Position numbers and translations under genes: made by a program | Shown here: positions 42,068-48,742 of the stretch, piece after piece | Numbering within the stretch: the first letter of the stretch is position 1 | Layout: every line of letters starts with the position of its first letter | Source: Candidatus Koribacter versatilis Ellin345 | Lineage (GTDB): Bacteria; Acidobacteriota; Terriglobia; Terriglobales; Acidobacteriaceae | NCBI RefSeq assembly: GCF_000014005.1 | Contig: NC_008009.1 | Coordinates: forward strand, 4,030,001 to 4,094,000 | Length of the DNA: 64,000 nt | Direction of reading: 5' to 3' | Notes under the pieces: generated by a model | The model's input: the letters and a program-made list of their open reading frames with translations, nothing else | Databases searched by the model: none | Told to the model about the DNA's origin: nothing

Positions 42068-43309
42068 CTAAAATTCTCTCCGCGCAAACAACGACTTCAA
42101 CCGCGATGCCAGGCCCGCATCCTGTTGCTGGCTTCTCTGCAAACGTGTGCGATGAGCGTAATAGGCGAGTCCGATTGTAGTGGCAAACTCCAACTCTGCA
42201 AGCTCCGATGGCATGTTCGCAATCGGCGCCGGATACCCCAGTCGCGCCTGTAACGATCCGCGACCCGGCCGTCGCAAAAGGTCTTCCGCCACTTCCATCA
42301 GGGCCGGCATGCGCGCGCCGCCGCCGGTCATTACGATCCCGGCCCCGCATAACTCGAGCACGCCCGCCTGCCGCAGGTTATCGCGCAACATCTCGAATAA
42401 CTCCTGCGCGCGTGGCTGCAGGATTTCTCCGAGGAACCGCTGCTGAATCAACCGCGAAGGACGGTCACCCACGGACGGCACTTCCACTTCGTTCGGCTCA
42501 GGAATCCGCGTGACTACGGCGCATCCGAACTGCTTCTTGATCTTCTCGGCTTCCGAAAGCGGCGTCGGAAGGCCGATCGCAATGTCGTTGGTGAAGTGAT
42601 CCCCGCCGACGGGAATCACCGCCGTATGTACCACCGCGCCTTCGTAATACACGATCACATCCGTCGAGCCTGCGCCGATGTCTGCCAGCACCACGCCGAC
42701 TTCGCGCTCGTCGGTGCGCAACACAGAGTCCGCGCACGCCAGCGGTTCAAACACCACGTCATCAATGTGAATGCCCGCGCGGTTCATCGCGGTGACGACG
42801 TTCTGCGTCGAACTTTGCGCGGCAGTCACAACGTGCACCCGCACTTCCAGGCTGCGAGCCATCATGCCCGCGGGATCATGGACGCCGTTTTGCTCGTCGA
42901 TCATGAATTCCTGCGGCAGCAGGTGCAGCACTTCGCGGTCGCCCGGCAGAGGAATACTGCGTGCGCGCTCGACGGCCATCTTCACGTCTTCGCGCGTCAC
43001 TTCCCGGGCACGCGGTCCGAGGGCGATCCCGCCCTGGCTGTTGATGCCACGAATATGCGGCCCCGCCACACCCACAATGCCGCGCTCGATTGGCACCTGC
43101 GCAATCGACTCAGCCTCCTCGACAGCTTTCTGGATGGCCGCGGTGGCTTTTTCGAGATCGACAATCTGGCCCTTGCGAGTGCCGCGCGATTCGCGCACTC
43201 CGTGCCCGCGATATTGGAAGCCGTGATCATTTACGTCGAGCACCAGCACGCAGGTCTTGGCACTGCCTACATCGAACACCGTCAATATGTTTTCTTGAAC
43301 TTTACCCAT
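42068..43309 (-). CDS. ftsA: Cell division protein FtsA
   Basis: A 413-residue actin-like protein that tethers FtsZ to the membrane. Landmarks are LTVFDVGSAKTCVLVL near the N-terminus, GVVLADIGAGSTDVIVY, VIPVGGDHFTNDIA and GIVMTGGGARMPALMEVAE for ATP binding. The C-terminus ends with SRLKSLFARREF, matching the usual amphipathic membrane-targeting helix. ATG 43309 is chosen because it gives the standard start (GKVQENILTVFD); a longer frame to 43510 overlaps ftsQ. It lies eight bases after ftsQ and 60 bases before ftsZ. Confidence 0.95.
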   Translation of the reverse strand: MGKVQENILTVFDVGSAKTCVLVLDVNDHGFQYRGHGVRESRGTRKGQIVDLEKATAAIQKAVEEAESIAQVPIERGIVGVAGPHIRGINSQGGIALGPRAREVTREDVKMAVERARSIPLPGDREVLHLLPQEFMIDEQNGVHDPAGMMARSLEVRVHVVTAAQSSTQNVVTAMNRAGIHIDDVVFEPLACADSVLRTDEREVGVVLADIGAGSTDVIVYYEGAVVHTAVIPVGGDHFTNDIAIGLPTPLSEAEKIKKQFGCAVVTRIPEPNEVEVPSVGDRPSRLIQQRFLGEILQPRAQELFEMLRDNLRQAGVLELCGAGIVMTGGGARMPALMEVAEDLLRRPGRGSLQARLGYPAPIANMPSELAELEFATTIGLAYYAHRTRLQRSQQQDAGLASRLKSLFARREF

Positions 43310-43317
43310 TGCCCTGG

Positions 43318-44361
43318 CTAGTGCCGTCTTCCGCTCGTGTGTGCTGTTGGTTTCGCAACGGCAGGCTTCGCCACTGCAGGTTTTTCGACTGCGGGCGCTA
43401 CCGCCGGAGCGGTCGGCTTGGCCGCGCTCGGATGCGAGTCGGGATTCAGGATCACCTGCCGGTCGTAGCGCAGGTCCACCGAATCGAGATGTTGGTATTG
43501 GCTGCGCCACTCCTTCAAATGCGTGACGTACAGATGAAATCTGTCAGCGAAGTTTTGCGATCCCAGGTGCACCAGCACCGCGCCATCCGCGTCTTCCACC
43601 GTGACTTTCACGTCGTCCGGATCGCTTACATCCACTTCGCTCAACGACTTTGAATTGTGCTCGCCGCTCGCATCGAGTTCCTTGACGAGCTCTTGATAAA
43701 TTTTCATCCGCGCCGACCGCGTCGAGAGCGGCTCGTTCTCATGCATTCCAGAGATCACTGGAAACGAATACTTGTTCGTGGTGCTGAACGGCATCTCCAT
43801 TAGCACGCCGTGCGCATCAATCAGTTGCACGCGTGATCCAATCTGCGCGAATGCCACCGGCTTGCGCTCCGTCACCTGCACGCGAATGCGGTCCGGCAGG
43901 ATGCGCATCACCGTCGCCGACTCCACCCACGGCAGTTCTTCAACCTGCTTCTTACGTTCATCGAGCGGCACAGCGAAAATGTTGCGGCTGATGTCGCCGC
44001 CGAATACGCGCGTGATCTCTCCGCGTGACATGTGCTCGTTGCCGCCTACTTCAATGCTGTCGCTCGACTCCAACCGGAAGCGCCACGAATGTTCGCCGTA
44101 AGCCGAGAGCGCCATCCAAACGCCGCCGATGACTACCAGCACTCCGAGAACAATCAGCGCAATCTTGACGCGGTTCGCCGCCTTCTTCGATGGCAACGGT
44201 CCGCGCCGCACTGGAACACGCTTCTGCGATCGCAGAAAAGGCGAGTCCTCTTCCGGTTCAAGATCGGAAAAGCGATCATCGAGTTCTTCCGGTTCGGTCG
44301 CCTTAGCACGCGTCGCGGTGCTACGTTCGTCCGGAAATTGTGGATTGCCGTTGCGGGCCAT
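43318..44361 (-). CDS. ftsQ: Cell division protein FtsQ
   Basis: A 347-residue bitopic protein with an acidic cytoplasmic N-terminus (residues 1-64), one transmembrane helix at about residues 65-85 (VKIALIVLGVLVVIGGVWMA) and a periplasmic POTRA domain that opens with RLESSDSIEVGGNEHMSRGEITRVFG, as in the family. VEELPWVESATVMRILPDRIRVQVTERKPVA is the conserved FtsQ/DivIB region. The C-terminal Ala/Pro/Lys tail is low complexity. FtsQ links early and late divisome parts. It heads this visible ftsQ-ftsA-ftsZ group. The mur and ddl genes usually upstream are replaced by an unrelated SYLF gene. Confidence 0.9.
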   Translation of the reverse strand: MARNGNPQFPDERSTATRAKATEPEELDDRFSDLEPEEDSPFLRSQKRVPVRRGPLPSKKAANRVKIALIVLGVLVVIGGVWMALSAYGEHSWRFRLESSDSIEVGGNEHMSRGEITRVFGGDISRNIFAVPLDERKKQVEELPWVESATVMRILPDRIRVQVTERKPVAFAQIGSRVQLIDAHGVLMEMPFSTTNKYSFPVISGMHENEPLSTRSARMKIYQELVKELDASGEHNSKSLSEVDVSDPDDVKVTVEDADGAVLVHLGSQNFADRFHLYVTHLKEWRSQYQHLDSVDLRYDRQVILNPDSHPSAAKPTAPAVAPAVEKPAVAKPAVAKPTAHTSGRRH

Positions 44362-44496
44362 GAAGTGAATAAATGCGCGAAAAAACGCCCTCTGCGCTCA
44401 CTATAACTGCTTTCGCAACCATTCTGAGAGGCTTTTTCCCCGGGATGAATCCAATCCGTCCACTCCTGAGGAAAACTGCATGGGAACTGATGCAAA

Positions 44497-44526
44497 AAGA
44501 AAAAGGACGCTCATGAGAGCGTCCTT
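44497..44526 (-). terminator. Intrinsic terminator of the SYLF gene
   Basis: AAGGACGCTC (44503-44512) pairs with GAGCGTCCTT (44517-44526) around ATGA, and the minus strand continues through TTTTTC. It lies about 20 bases after the SYLF stop and before ftsQ, showing the division genes are transcribed separately. Confidence 0.85.
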
Positions 44527-44544
44527 CGGTCTAGATGTTTTTGC

Positions 44545-45240
44545 TTAGTGGGCCGCCGCCGAAGCCTGGGCTGCCGTAGCCGTCTTGATCTGCGCCAGGA
44601 AGTCTTTCGCTTGTGCCGGAGGTGGGACCTGCCCCATCAACGCATCCTTAAAGCTCACTTGCTTCCCATAGAACGCCTTCGTCGAGTCGTCGTCCTGCTT
44701 GATCGCTGCGCCGGAAAGATCCACGCCGGCGAACACGCCCTTCGAACGCGAATACGTCAACACTGCGGCATCCATCTTCCAGTCGGTGGCCGCGGTACCC
44801 TGGCGTCCTACTGGTCCAGCCGCGACACCAGCTTCGCCGCCAAGCTCGAACTTGCTCGACAGCAGTTGCTGCATGCCTTTGTCATTCATGATCAGCATTA
44901 CGAGGTCGGTCTTCTGCGCGCCGATCTGCAAGCCGTAGCTGCCGCCGGTCACTTCAAAGAACGCCGGAGCGCTCCAGCCACTAGCGGTACGGCAAGTAGC
45001 GACGCCGCGTCCATGCTTCGCGCCGACTACAAAGCCGCCGCTGACCATGCTCGGGACGATCGCGATGCACTTGGCCTTCTCCAGCACGTTGCCGGGAATG
45101 GAATTGTCGGGAGCCGACATAATCTCATTGAACACCGTGCCCGCTCGCTGCACGCGTTCCTGCACCTGACCCTGCTCGTCTGCCGCGAACGCAATTCCGC
45201 ACAGCGCGAGCGCCATCAAAACAACCGATAACTTTCTCAT
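44545..45240 (-). CDS. Exported SYLF/YSC84-like lipid-binding protein
   Basis: A 231-residue protein with a signal peptide (LSVVLMALALCGIAFA). The SYLF domain follows, with landmarks IPGNVLEKAKCIAIVPSM, GGFVVGAKHGRGVATCRT, FFEVTGGSYGLQIGAQ, DLVMLIMNDKGM, AGVAAGPVGRQG and SRSKGVFAGVDLSGAAI. SYLF domains bind phospholipid or heme-like ligands in bacteria and eukaryotes. Here a secreted or outer-membrane role is likely. A strong terminator follows; transcription begins in the gap shared with the divergent Crp/Fnr gene. Confidence 0.88.
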   Translation of the reverse strand: MRKLSVVLMALALCGIAFAADEQGQVQERVQRAGTVFNEIMSAPDNSIPGNVLEKAKCIAIVPSMVSGGFVVGAKHGRGVATCRTASGWSAPAFFEVTGGSYGLQIGAQKTDLVMLIMNDKGMQQLLSSKFELGGEAGVAAGPVGRQGTAATDWKMDAAVLTYSRSKGVFAGVDLSGAAIKQDDDSTKAFYGKQVSFKDALMGQVPPPAQAKDFLAQIKTATAAQASAAAH

Positions 45241-45469
45241 CGTGTTCCTCCAGTAACCGACCTGCCCATTCTGGGCATACAGCCACTTAGAAGTCAGATT
45301 TCGCCCCCGAGTTCGCTCAAAGCGGTCCGAGTAGCTGTCCAGAACTGGTTTTATTCCAACAACTTGGGAGGCAATTGTGACGTTCTAGGTGGGTCGAGTC
45401 CCTGAAAGTGGGATAAACCCCGTCTTATCACAAGCGTAATGTTTACTTGTCACAAATTGGAGGTGCGTA

Positions 45470-46183
45470 GTGGGCTCACCTTATGGCTTCGAACTCGTTG
45501 AAAATTGTTTAATTTGCAAGCTCCGAACCGACTCTTTCTTCTGCGGACTACCCCGCCCAGCCCTCGAATCCCTCGACAAGATCAAGTACACCGCCGCCTA
45601 CCCACAGGGCGCCGTATTGTTCGTCGAAGGCCAGATGCCGCGCGGCATTTATATGCTCTGCAAGGGCCGGGTCAAGATGTCCACCACTTCCAGTGACGGC
45701 AAGACCCTGATTCTAAAGATCGCGCAGCCCGGCGAAGTGCTCGGCCTCCATGCCACCGTCTCCGGATCGCCTTACGAGATAACCGCCGAGACCGGCCAGC
45801 CCTGCCAGTTGAACTTCATCAAACGCGAAGACTTCCTCCGCTTCCTTCAGAAGCACGGCGACGCTTGCCTCCAGGCCGCCCAACACCTCAGCAAAGACTG
45901 CCAATCGGCCTACCAGCAGATCCGGTCGCTAGGCCTTTCGCACTCGGCCCCCGAACGCCTCGCGCGCCTGCTTCTCGAATGGACCATCGGCTTCCACGAT
46001 CAGAGTGAAGTTAAGGTGAAACTCTCACTCACTCACGAAGAGATCGCGCAGATCATCGGCACGTCGCGTGAAACCGTGACCCGCGTCCTCGCCGAGTTCC
46101 GCAAGAAACAGATTGCAGTATTGAAGGGCTCCACGCTGACGATCCGCAATAAACCGGCGCTGGAGCGCCTCGTCGGCTCCTAA
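45470..46183 (+). CDS. Crp/Fnr-family transcriptional regulator
   Basis: A 237-residue regulator with an N-terminal cysteine cluster (ENCLICKLRTDSFFCGL: CxxC, then another Cys eight residues on), a cyclic-nucleotide-type beta-roll (YPQGAVLFVEGQMPRGIYMLC, KIAQPGEVLGLHATVSG) and a C-terminal winged helix with the recognition segment SLTHEEIAQIIGTSRETVTRVLAEFRKK. The cysteines could bind an iron-sulfur cluster as in Fnr, but the spacing differs, so redox sensing is only inferred. GTG 45470 has a strong ggaggt. It lies divergent from the SYLF gene in a 229-base gap with Crp-like half sites. A terminator follows. Confidence 0.85.
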   Translation: MGSPYGFELVENCLICKLRTDSFFCGLPRPALESLDKIKYTAAYPQGAVLFVEGQMPRGIYMLCKGRVKMSTTSSDGKTLILKIAQPGEVLGLHATVSGSPYEITAETGQPCQLNFIKREDFLRFLQKHGDACLQAAQHLSKDCQSAYQQIRSLGLSHSAPERLARLLLEWTIGFHDQSEVKVKLSLTHEEIAQIIGTSRETVTRVLAEFRKKQIAVLKGSTLTIRNKPALERLVGS

Positions 46184-46218
46184 ACAAGCTTGTTCGCTCG
46201 AATAATAAGAAGAACCCC

Positions 46219-46245
46219 AACCTCGCGGAAGCGAGGTTTTCTTTT
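46219..46245 (+). terminator. Terminator of Crp/Fnr gene
   Basis: AACCTCGC (46219-46226) pairs with GCGAGGTT (46231-46238) around GGAA, followed by TTCTTTT (46239-46245). Confidence 0.85.
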
Positions 46246-46251
46246 GCAAAA

Positions 46252-46273
46252 CGAAAAGACCGCCCGCAGGCGG
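46252..46273 (-). terminator. Weak terminator of the zinc-ribbon gene
   Basis: On the minus strand CCGCC/GGCGG (46273-46269, 46264-46260) closes a CGCA-derived loop and is followed by TCTTTTCG. The stem is only five pairs. Confidence 0.5.
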
Positions 46274-46293
46274 CCTCTCGGTAACAAAACTTC

Positions 46294-46473
46294 TTACAGT
46301 TTCTCGAAAAACTCGCAAGCGGAGCAGGAGATGTAAACCCCGCCCGGAACGTTGCGCTCGCGGTCCTTGGTGCGCTTCACGATGCGCGTCGGTTTGCCGC
46401 ACTTCGGGCAATCCGTGCTCTTGGTGGTGTCCATCACCTTCTTGCGGTCTGCTGTCTTTGCAATCTTCGCCAT
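46294..46473 (-). CDS. Small zinc-ribbon protein
   Basis: A 59-residue protein with a zinc-ribbon: CPKCGKP and, after a basic loop (TRIVKRTKDRERN), CSACEFFEKL. The N-terminus is Lys-rich. It resembles ribosomal-protein-like or topoisomerase-type zinc ribbons and may bind nucleic acid; no family is recognised. ATG 46473 is chosen because aggag lies just before it on the minus strand; a longer start at 46515 lacks that site. It lies convergent to the Crp/Fnr gene. Confidence 0.6.
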   Translation of the reverse strand: MAKIAKTADRKKVMDTTKSTDCPKCGKPTRIVKRTKDRERNVPGGVYISCSACEFFEKL

Positions 46474-46695
46474 GTCTGTCTCCTGACAAAATTCGGCCGC
46501 GTTTTCTCGCGCCAATGTTCGCTGTCGTCGGGAGTTAAAAGTCTGTTTCCGTGGAAACCGGGAACTTCATTGCACCGCGCCAGGCGGCGCGCGCTGTCTT
46601 CACTCTCCGGAAGCTTCCTTATTTTACACGAGGATGCGAGCGCGTGTCTTGCGGGCGAATTTGACCAATGTTCATCGCCATTCTAAAGTCGCGGA

Positions 46696-47208
46696 ATGAA
46701 ATACTTCACTCCCGAACTGTGGTTAGGGGTCAATCGTCCGGGCGAGTGGCAATCTGGATACAAGTCGTGGCAAGAGAGCTTGGACGCCTACAAAGCACAG
46801 TTGAAGGACGTGCTTCCGAAGCTCTCAAAACGTCTTCAGCAGTTCTTCACGACTGAATCTCTGCACGACGGTACGCTCGCCAGCCTTGAAGTTGGTGACC
46901 TGCTATTACGGACCAAGGTGAGTCGCAAACATCGTCAAGCGGTGGTGCGGATTCGCGCGGTTCCCTTCGACGAGAAGCAACTGTACGAGTTTGAATACCG
47001 GGGCATCCACACAGCAGAAGTAAATTTCCCCGGCGCGATTTCTCTGTTTCCGAGCGGCCCCAAACCGAACTTTGGAGATTGGGGCTATGACGAGCTGATC
47101 ATCAACGAAAATGGCCAGCTGCAACACGAGATCCTCTTCGCTTCCGGCGCAACGGTCCGCATCGCTTTCGACCAATTACAGATCAAGACCTCCGCTCTGA
47201 CGACCTAG
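46696..47208 (+). CDS. Conserved-looking protein of unknown function
   Basis: A 170-residue protein, not recognised with confidence. It begins KYFTPELWLGVNRPGEWQSG, has a helical N-terminal third and a beta-rich second half (LYEFEYRGIHTAEVNFPGAI, GDWGYDELIINENGQLQHEI, TVRIAFDQLQI). The layout recalls DUF4085-type proteins, in which an N-terminal helical half precedes a beta region, but I could not confirm it. There is no signal peptide. Its stop overlaps the convergent MarR-GNAT gene by four bases, and no operon partner is present. Confidence 0.55.
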   Translation: MKYFTPELWLGVNRPGEWQSGYKSWQESLDAYKAQLKDVLPKLSKRLQQFFTTESLHDGTLASLEVGDLLLRTKVSRKHRQAVVRIRAVPFDEKQLYEFEYRGIHTAEVNFPGAISLFPSGPKPNFGDWGYDELIINENGQLQHEILFASGATVRIAFDQLQIKTSALTT

Positions 47209-48137
47209 AGTCCCAACTCCCACTCCTGCGCCCTCTGCCCTTGCGCGAAGATCGGCTCTGCCTGCTCCGACACGAGTGTATATCCCTCGCGCTCATAGAT
47301 GGCTCGTGCAGTCGCAAGTACGCTGTTCGTCCACAACACGATCCGCTTGTACCCGGCTTGTTTCGCGAATCGCGTGCACTCATGTACTAGCGCCTTGCCC
47401 ACGCCCAGGCCGCGCGCTGCCGCCTCCACCCACAATAGCCGCAACTTCGCCGTGTCTTTGTGCTCCGGATGCCGTACCAGGAACACGCAGCCCATGCGTT
47501 CGCCATCGCGCTCAGCGATCCACGCTCGTTCCTTCGCCGGGTCGCGCGATGCCATGAAGTCCGCAAGGATTCGCGCGACGAGCGCCTCGAACCGCACGTC
47601 GAGGCCATAGACATCGGCATAGCCTTCGCCATGTCCGCACAACACCCATCCCATATCGCCAAGGCGCGGCTCTCGCAGAATGACGGCACTCTTGGAGGTT
47701 GTCGTGCCGCCGAGAATCCGCTGGACAGTGTTCATCGCTGAAACAAGTTGCCGCTGATCGTACTCCGGGATCTTCGCCAGCATCTTCTCAACTTCTTCAT
47801 TCTGGCGCTTGTTCTGCGCCGTGAACTGCTGTTCGCCGCGCTTCGTCAGCCGCAGGATGGTTTGCCGCGAGTCTTCCGTCGACTTCGTTCGCGACAACAA
47901 CTGCCGGGCCTTGAGTTCCTGGACCAGTCGGCTCACATAGCCCGGGTCCATCCCGAGTCGCTCGGCAATCTGCGAAGCCGTGATCCCGTCCTCGTGCGCC
48001 ACTTCGTACAGTACCCGCAGCTCGGGCAACGTGAACCCCGCATCGAGGAAACTCTCGCGGAGCACGCCAATCTCCCGCGTGTAGAACCGGTTAAAACTAC
48101 GGACATTTCGAATCCGCGACTGCAAGCCTTCGCCCAT
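47205..48137 (-). CDS. MarR-GNAT fusion regulator/acetyltransferase
   Basis: A 310-residue fusion. Residues 1-150 are a MarR-type winged helix (FTLPELRVLYEVAHEDGITA, RLGMDPGYVSRLVQELKARQLLS). Residues 160-310 are a GNAT N-acetyltransferase, with AYERDGERMGCVFLV-like and LLWVEAAARGLGVGKALVHE carrying the acetyl-CoA loop (RGLGVGKAL), then AIYEREGYTLV. Such fusions are known but rare; the enzyme part may modify a ligand or protein sensed by the regulator part. ATG 48137 is chosen; upstream the operator-like palindrome (48149-48173) fits autoregulation. Substrate is unknown. Confidence 0.83.
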   Translation of the reverse strand: MGEGLQSRIRNVRSFNRFYTREIGVLRESFLDAGFTLPELRVLYEVAHEDGITASQIAERLGMDPGYVSRLVQELKARQLLSRTKSTEDSRQTILRLTKRGEQQFTAQNKRQNEEVEKMLAKIPEYDQRQLVSAMNTVQRILGGTTTSKSAVILREPRLGDMGWVLCGHGEGYADVYGLDVRFEALVARILADFMASRDPAKERAWIAERDGERMGCVFLVRHPEHKDTAKLRLLWVEAAARGLGVGKALVHECTRFAKQAGYKRIVLWTNSVLATARAIYEREGYTLVSEQAEPIFAQGQRAQEWELGL

Positions 48138-48148
48138 GCAAGATAATG

Positions 48149-48173
48149 TCAACCACTTTATTGACTTTGTCAA
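48149..48173. promoter_or_regulatory. Operator-like palindromes upstream of the MarR-GNAT gene
   Basis: TTGACTTTGTCAA (48161-48173) is a perfect palindrome. GTCAA (48149-48153) with TTGAC (48161-48165) makes a second, wider pair. They lie 12-36 bases from the MarR-GNAT start and 48-72 bases from the divergent unknown gene, a typical MarR operator location. Confidence 0.6.
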
Positions 48174-48220
48174 CTATGCGCGACACAAACATCTGCTCGC
48201 GCTCCTTTATTATCGAAACC

Positions 48221-48742
48221 ATGTTCAAGCGGCTCTTCTTTGGGAAACCCCGCCGGCGTACCACAGGTGTGAGCCTGTTCCTTTTGCAACGCCGCTTGGA
48301 CCGCTTTACCGACGCGCAACTCGACCGCGCCATGCAGAAGGCCTGGAAGAAAGAATACGACCCAAAGGAATTTTTCTCGGTTGCGATCCCGCACGAGCAT
48401 GGCGCCATCATCCACGCCTTTGGCGCTGAGATCTCCATCCGCCATTTTGATTACGCTGCGGACTGGAAACGCCTGGGCGAGGGCAAGCTTCCCTTCTGGG
48501 CCGAACATGAGGGTTTCACCGTCATCGAATACCTCTGCCCGCAAGGCGAGCCCGACGACCTGCGCCGTCTCCAGATGTATCGCGGACTGTCGATGCTAAC
48601 CGCGGAGTTGGCCACCGAAGATACCGCCGCGTTCTTCTTCCCGCTCGAGCAAGTCCTGCTGCCGAATTCCGAGGACGTCGCCAAAGCGTTCCACGCTCGT
48701 GGCCCGCTCGATCCCTTCGATCTCGAAAGTCTCGCGGTTTAG
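48221..48742 (+). CDS. Protein of unknown function, divergent from MarR-GNAT gene
   Basis: A 173-residue protein with no signal peptide and no recognised domain. The N-terminus is basic (FKRLFFGKPRRR); the centre is mixed (AIPHEHGAIIHAFGAEISIRHF), and the C-terminus is acidic. It is possibly controlled by the neighbouring MarR-GNAT protein through the palindromes upstream. ATG 48221 is the sensible start; an upstream frame to 48146 runs through the operator. The stop overlaps the convergent permease by four bases. Confidence 0.55.
   Translation: MFKRLFFGKPRRRTTGVSLFLLQRRLDRFTDAQLDRAMQKAWKKEYDPKEFFSVAIPHEHGAIIHAFGAEISIRHFDYAADWKRLGEGKLPFWAEHEGFTVIEYLCPQGEPDDLRRLQMYRGLSMLTAELATEDTAAFFFPLEQVLLPNSEDVAKAFHARGPLDPFDLESLAV

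Noticed and set aside
45340-45420. tRNA-like GGGTCGAGTCCC segment in the Crp/Fnr gap
   Set aside because: No acceptor, D or anticodon arms can be paired around it.
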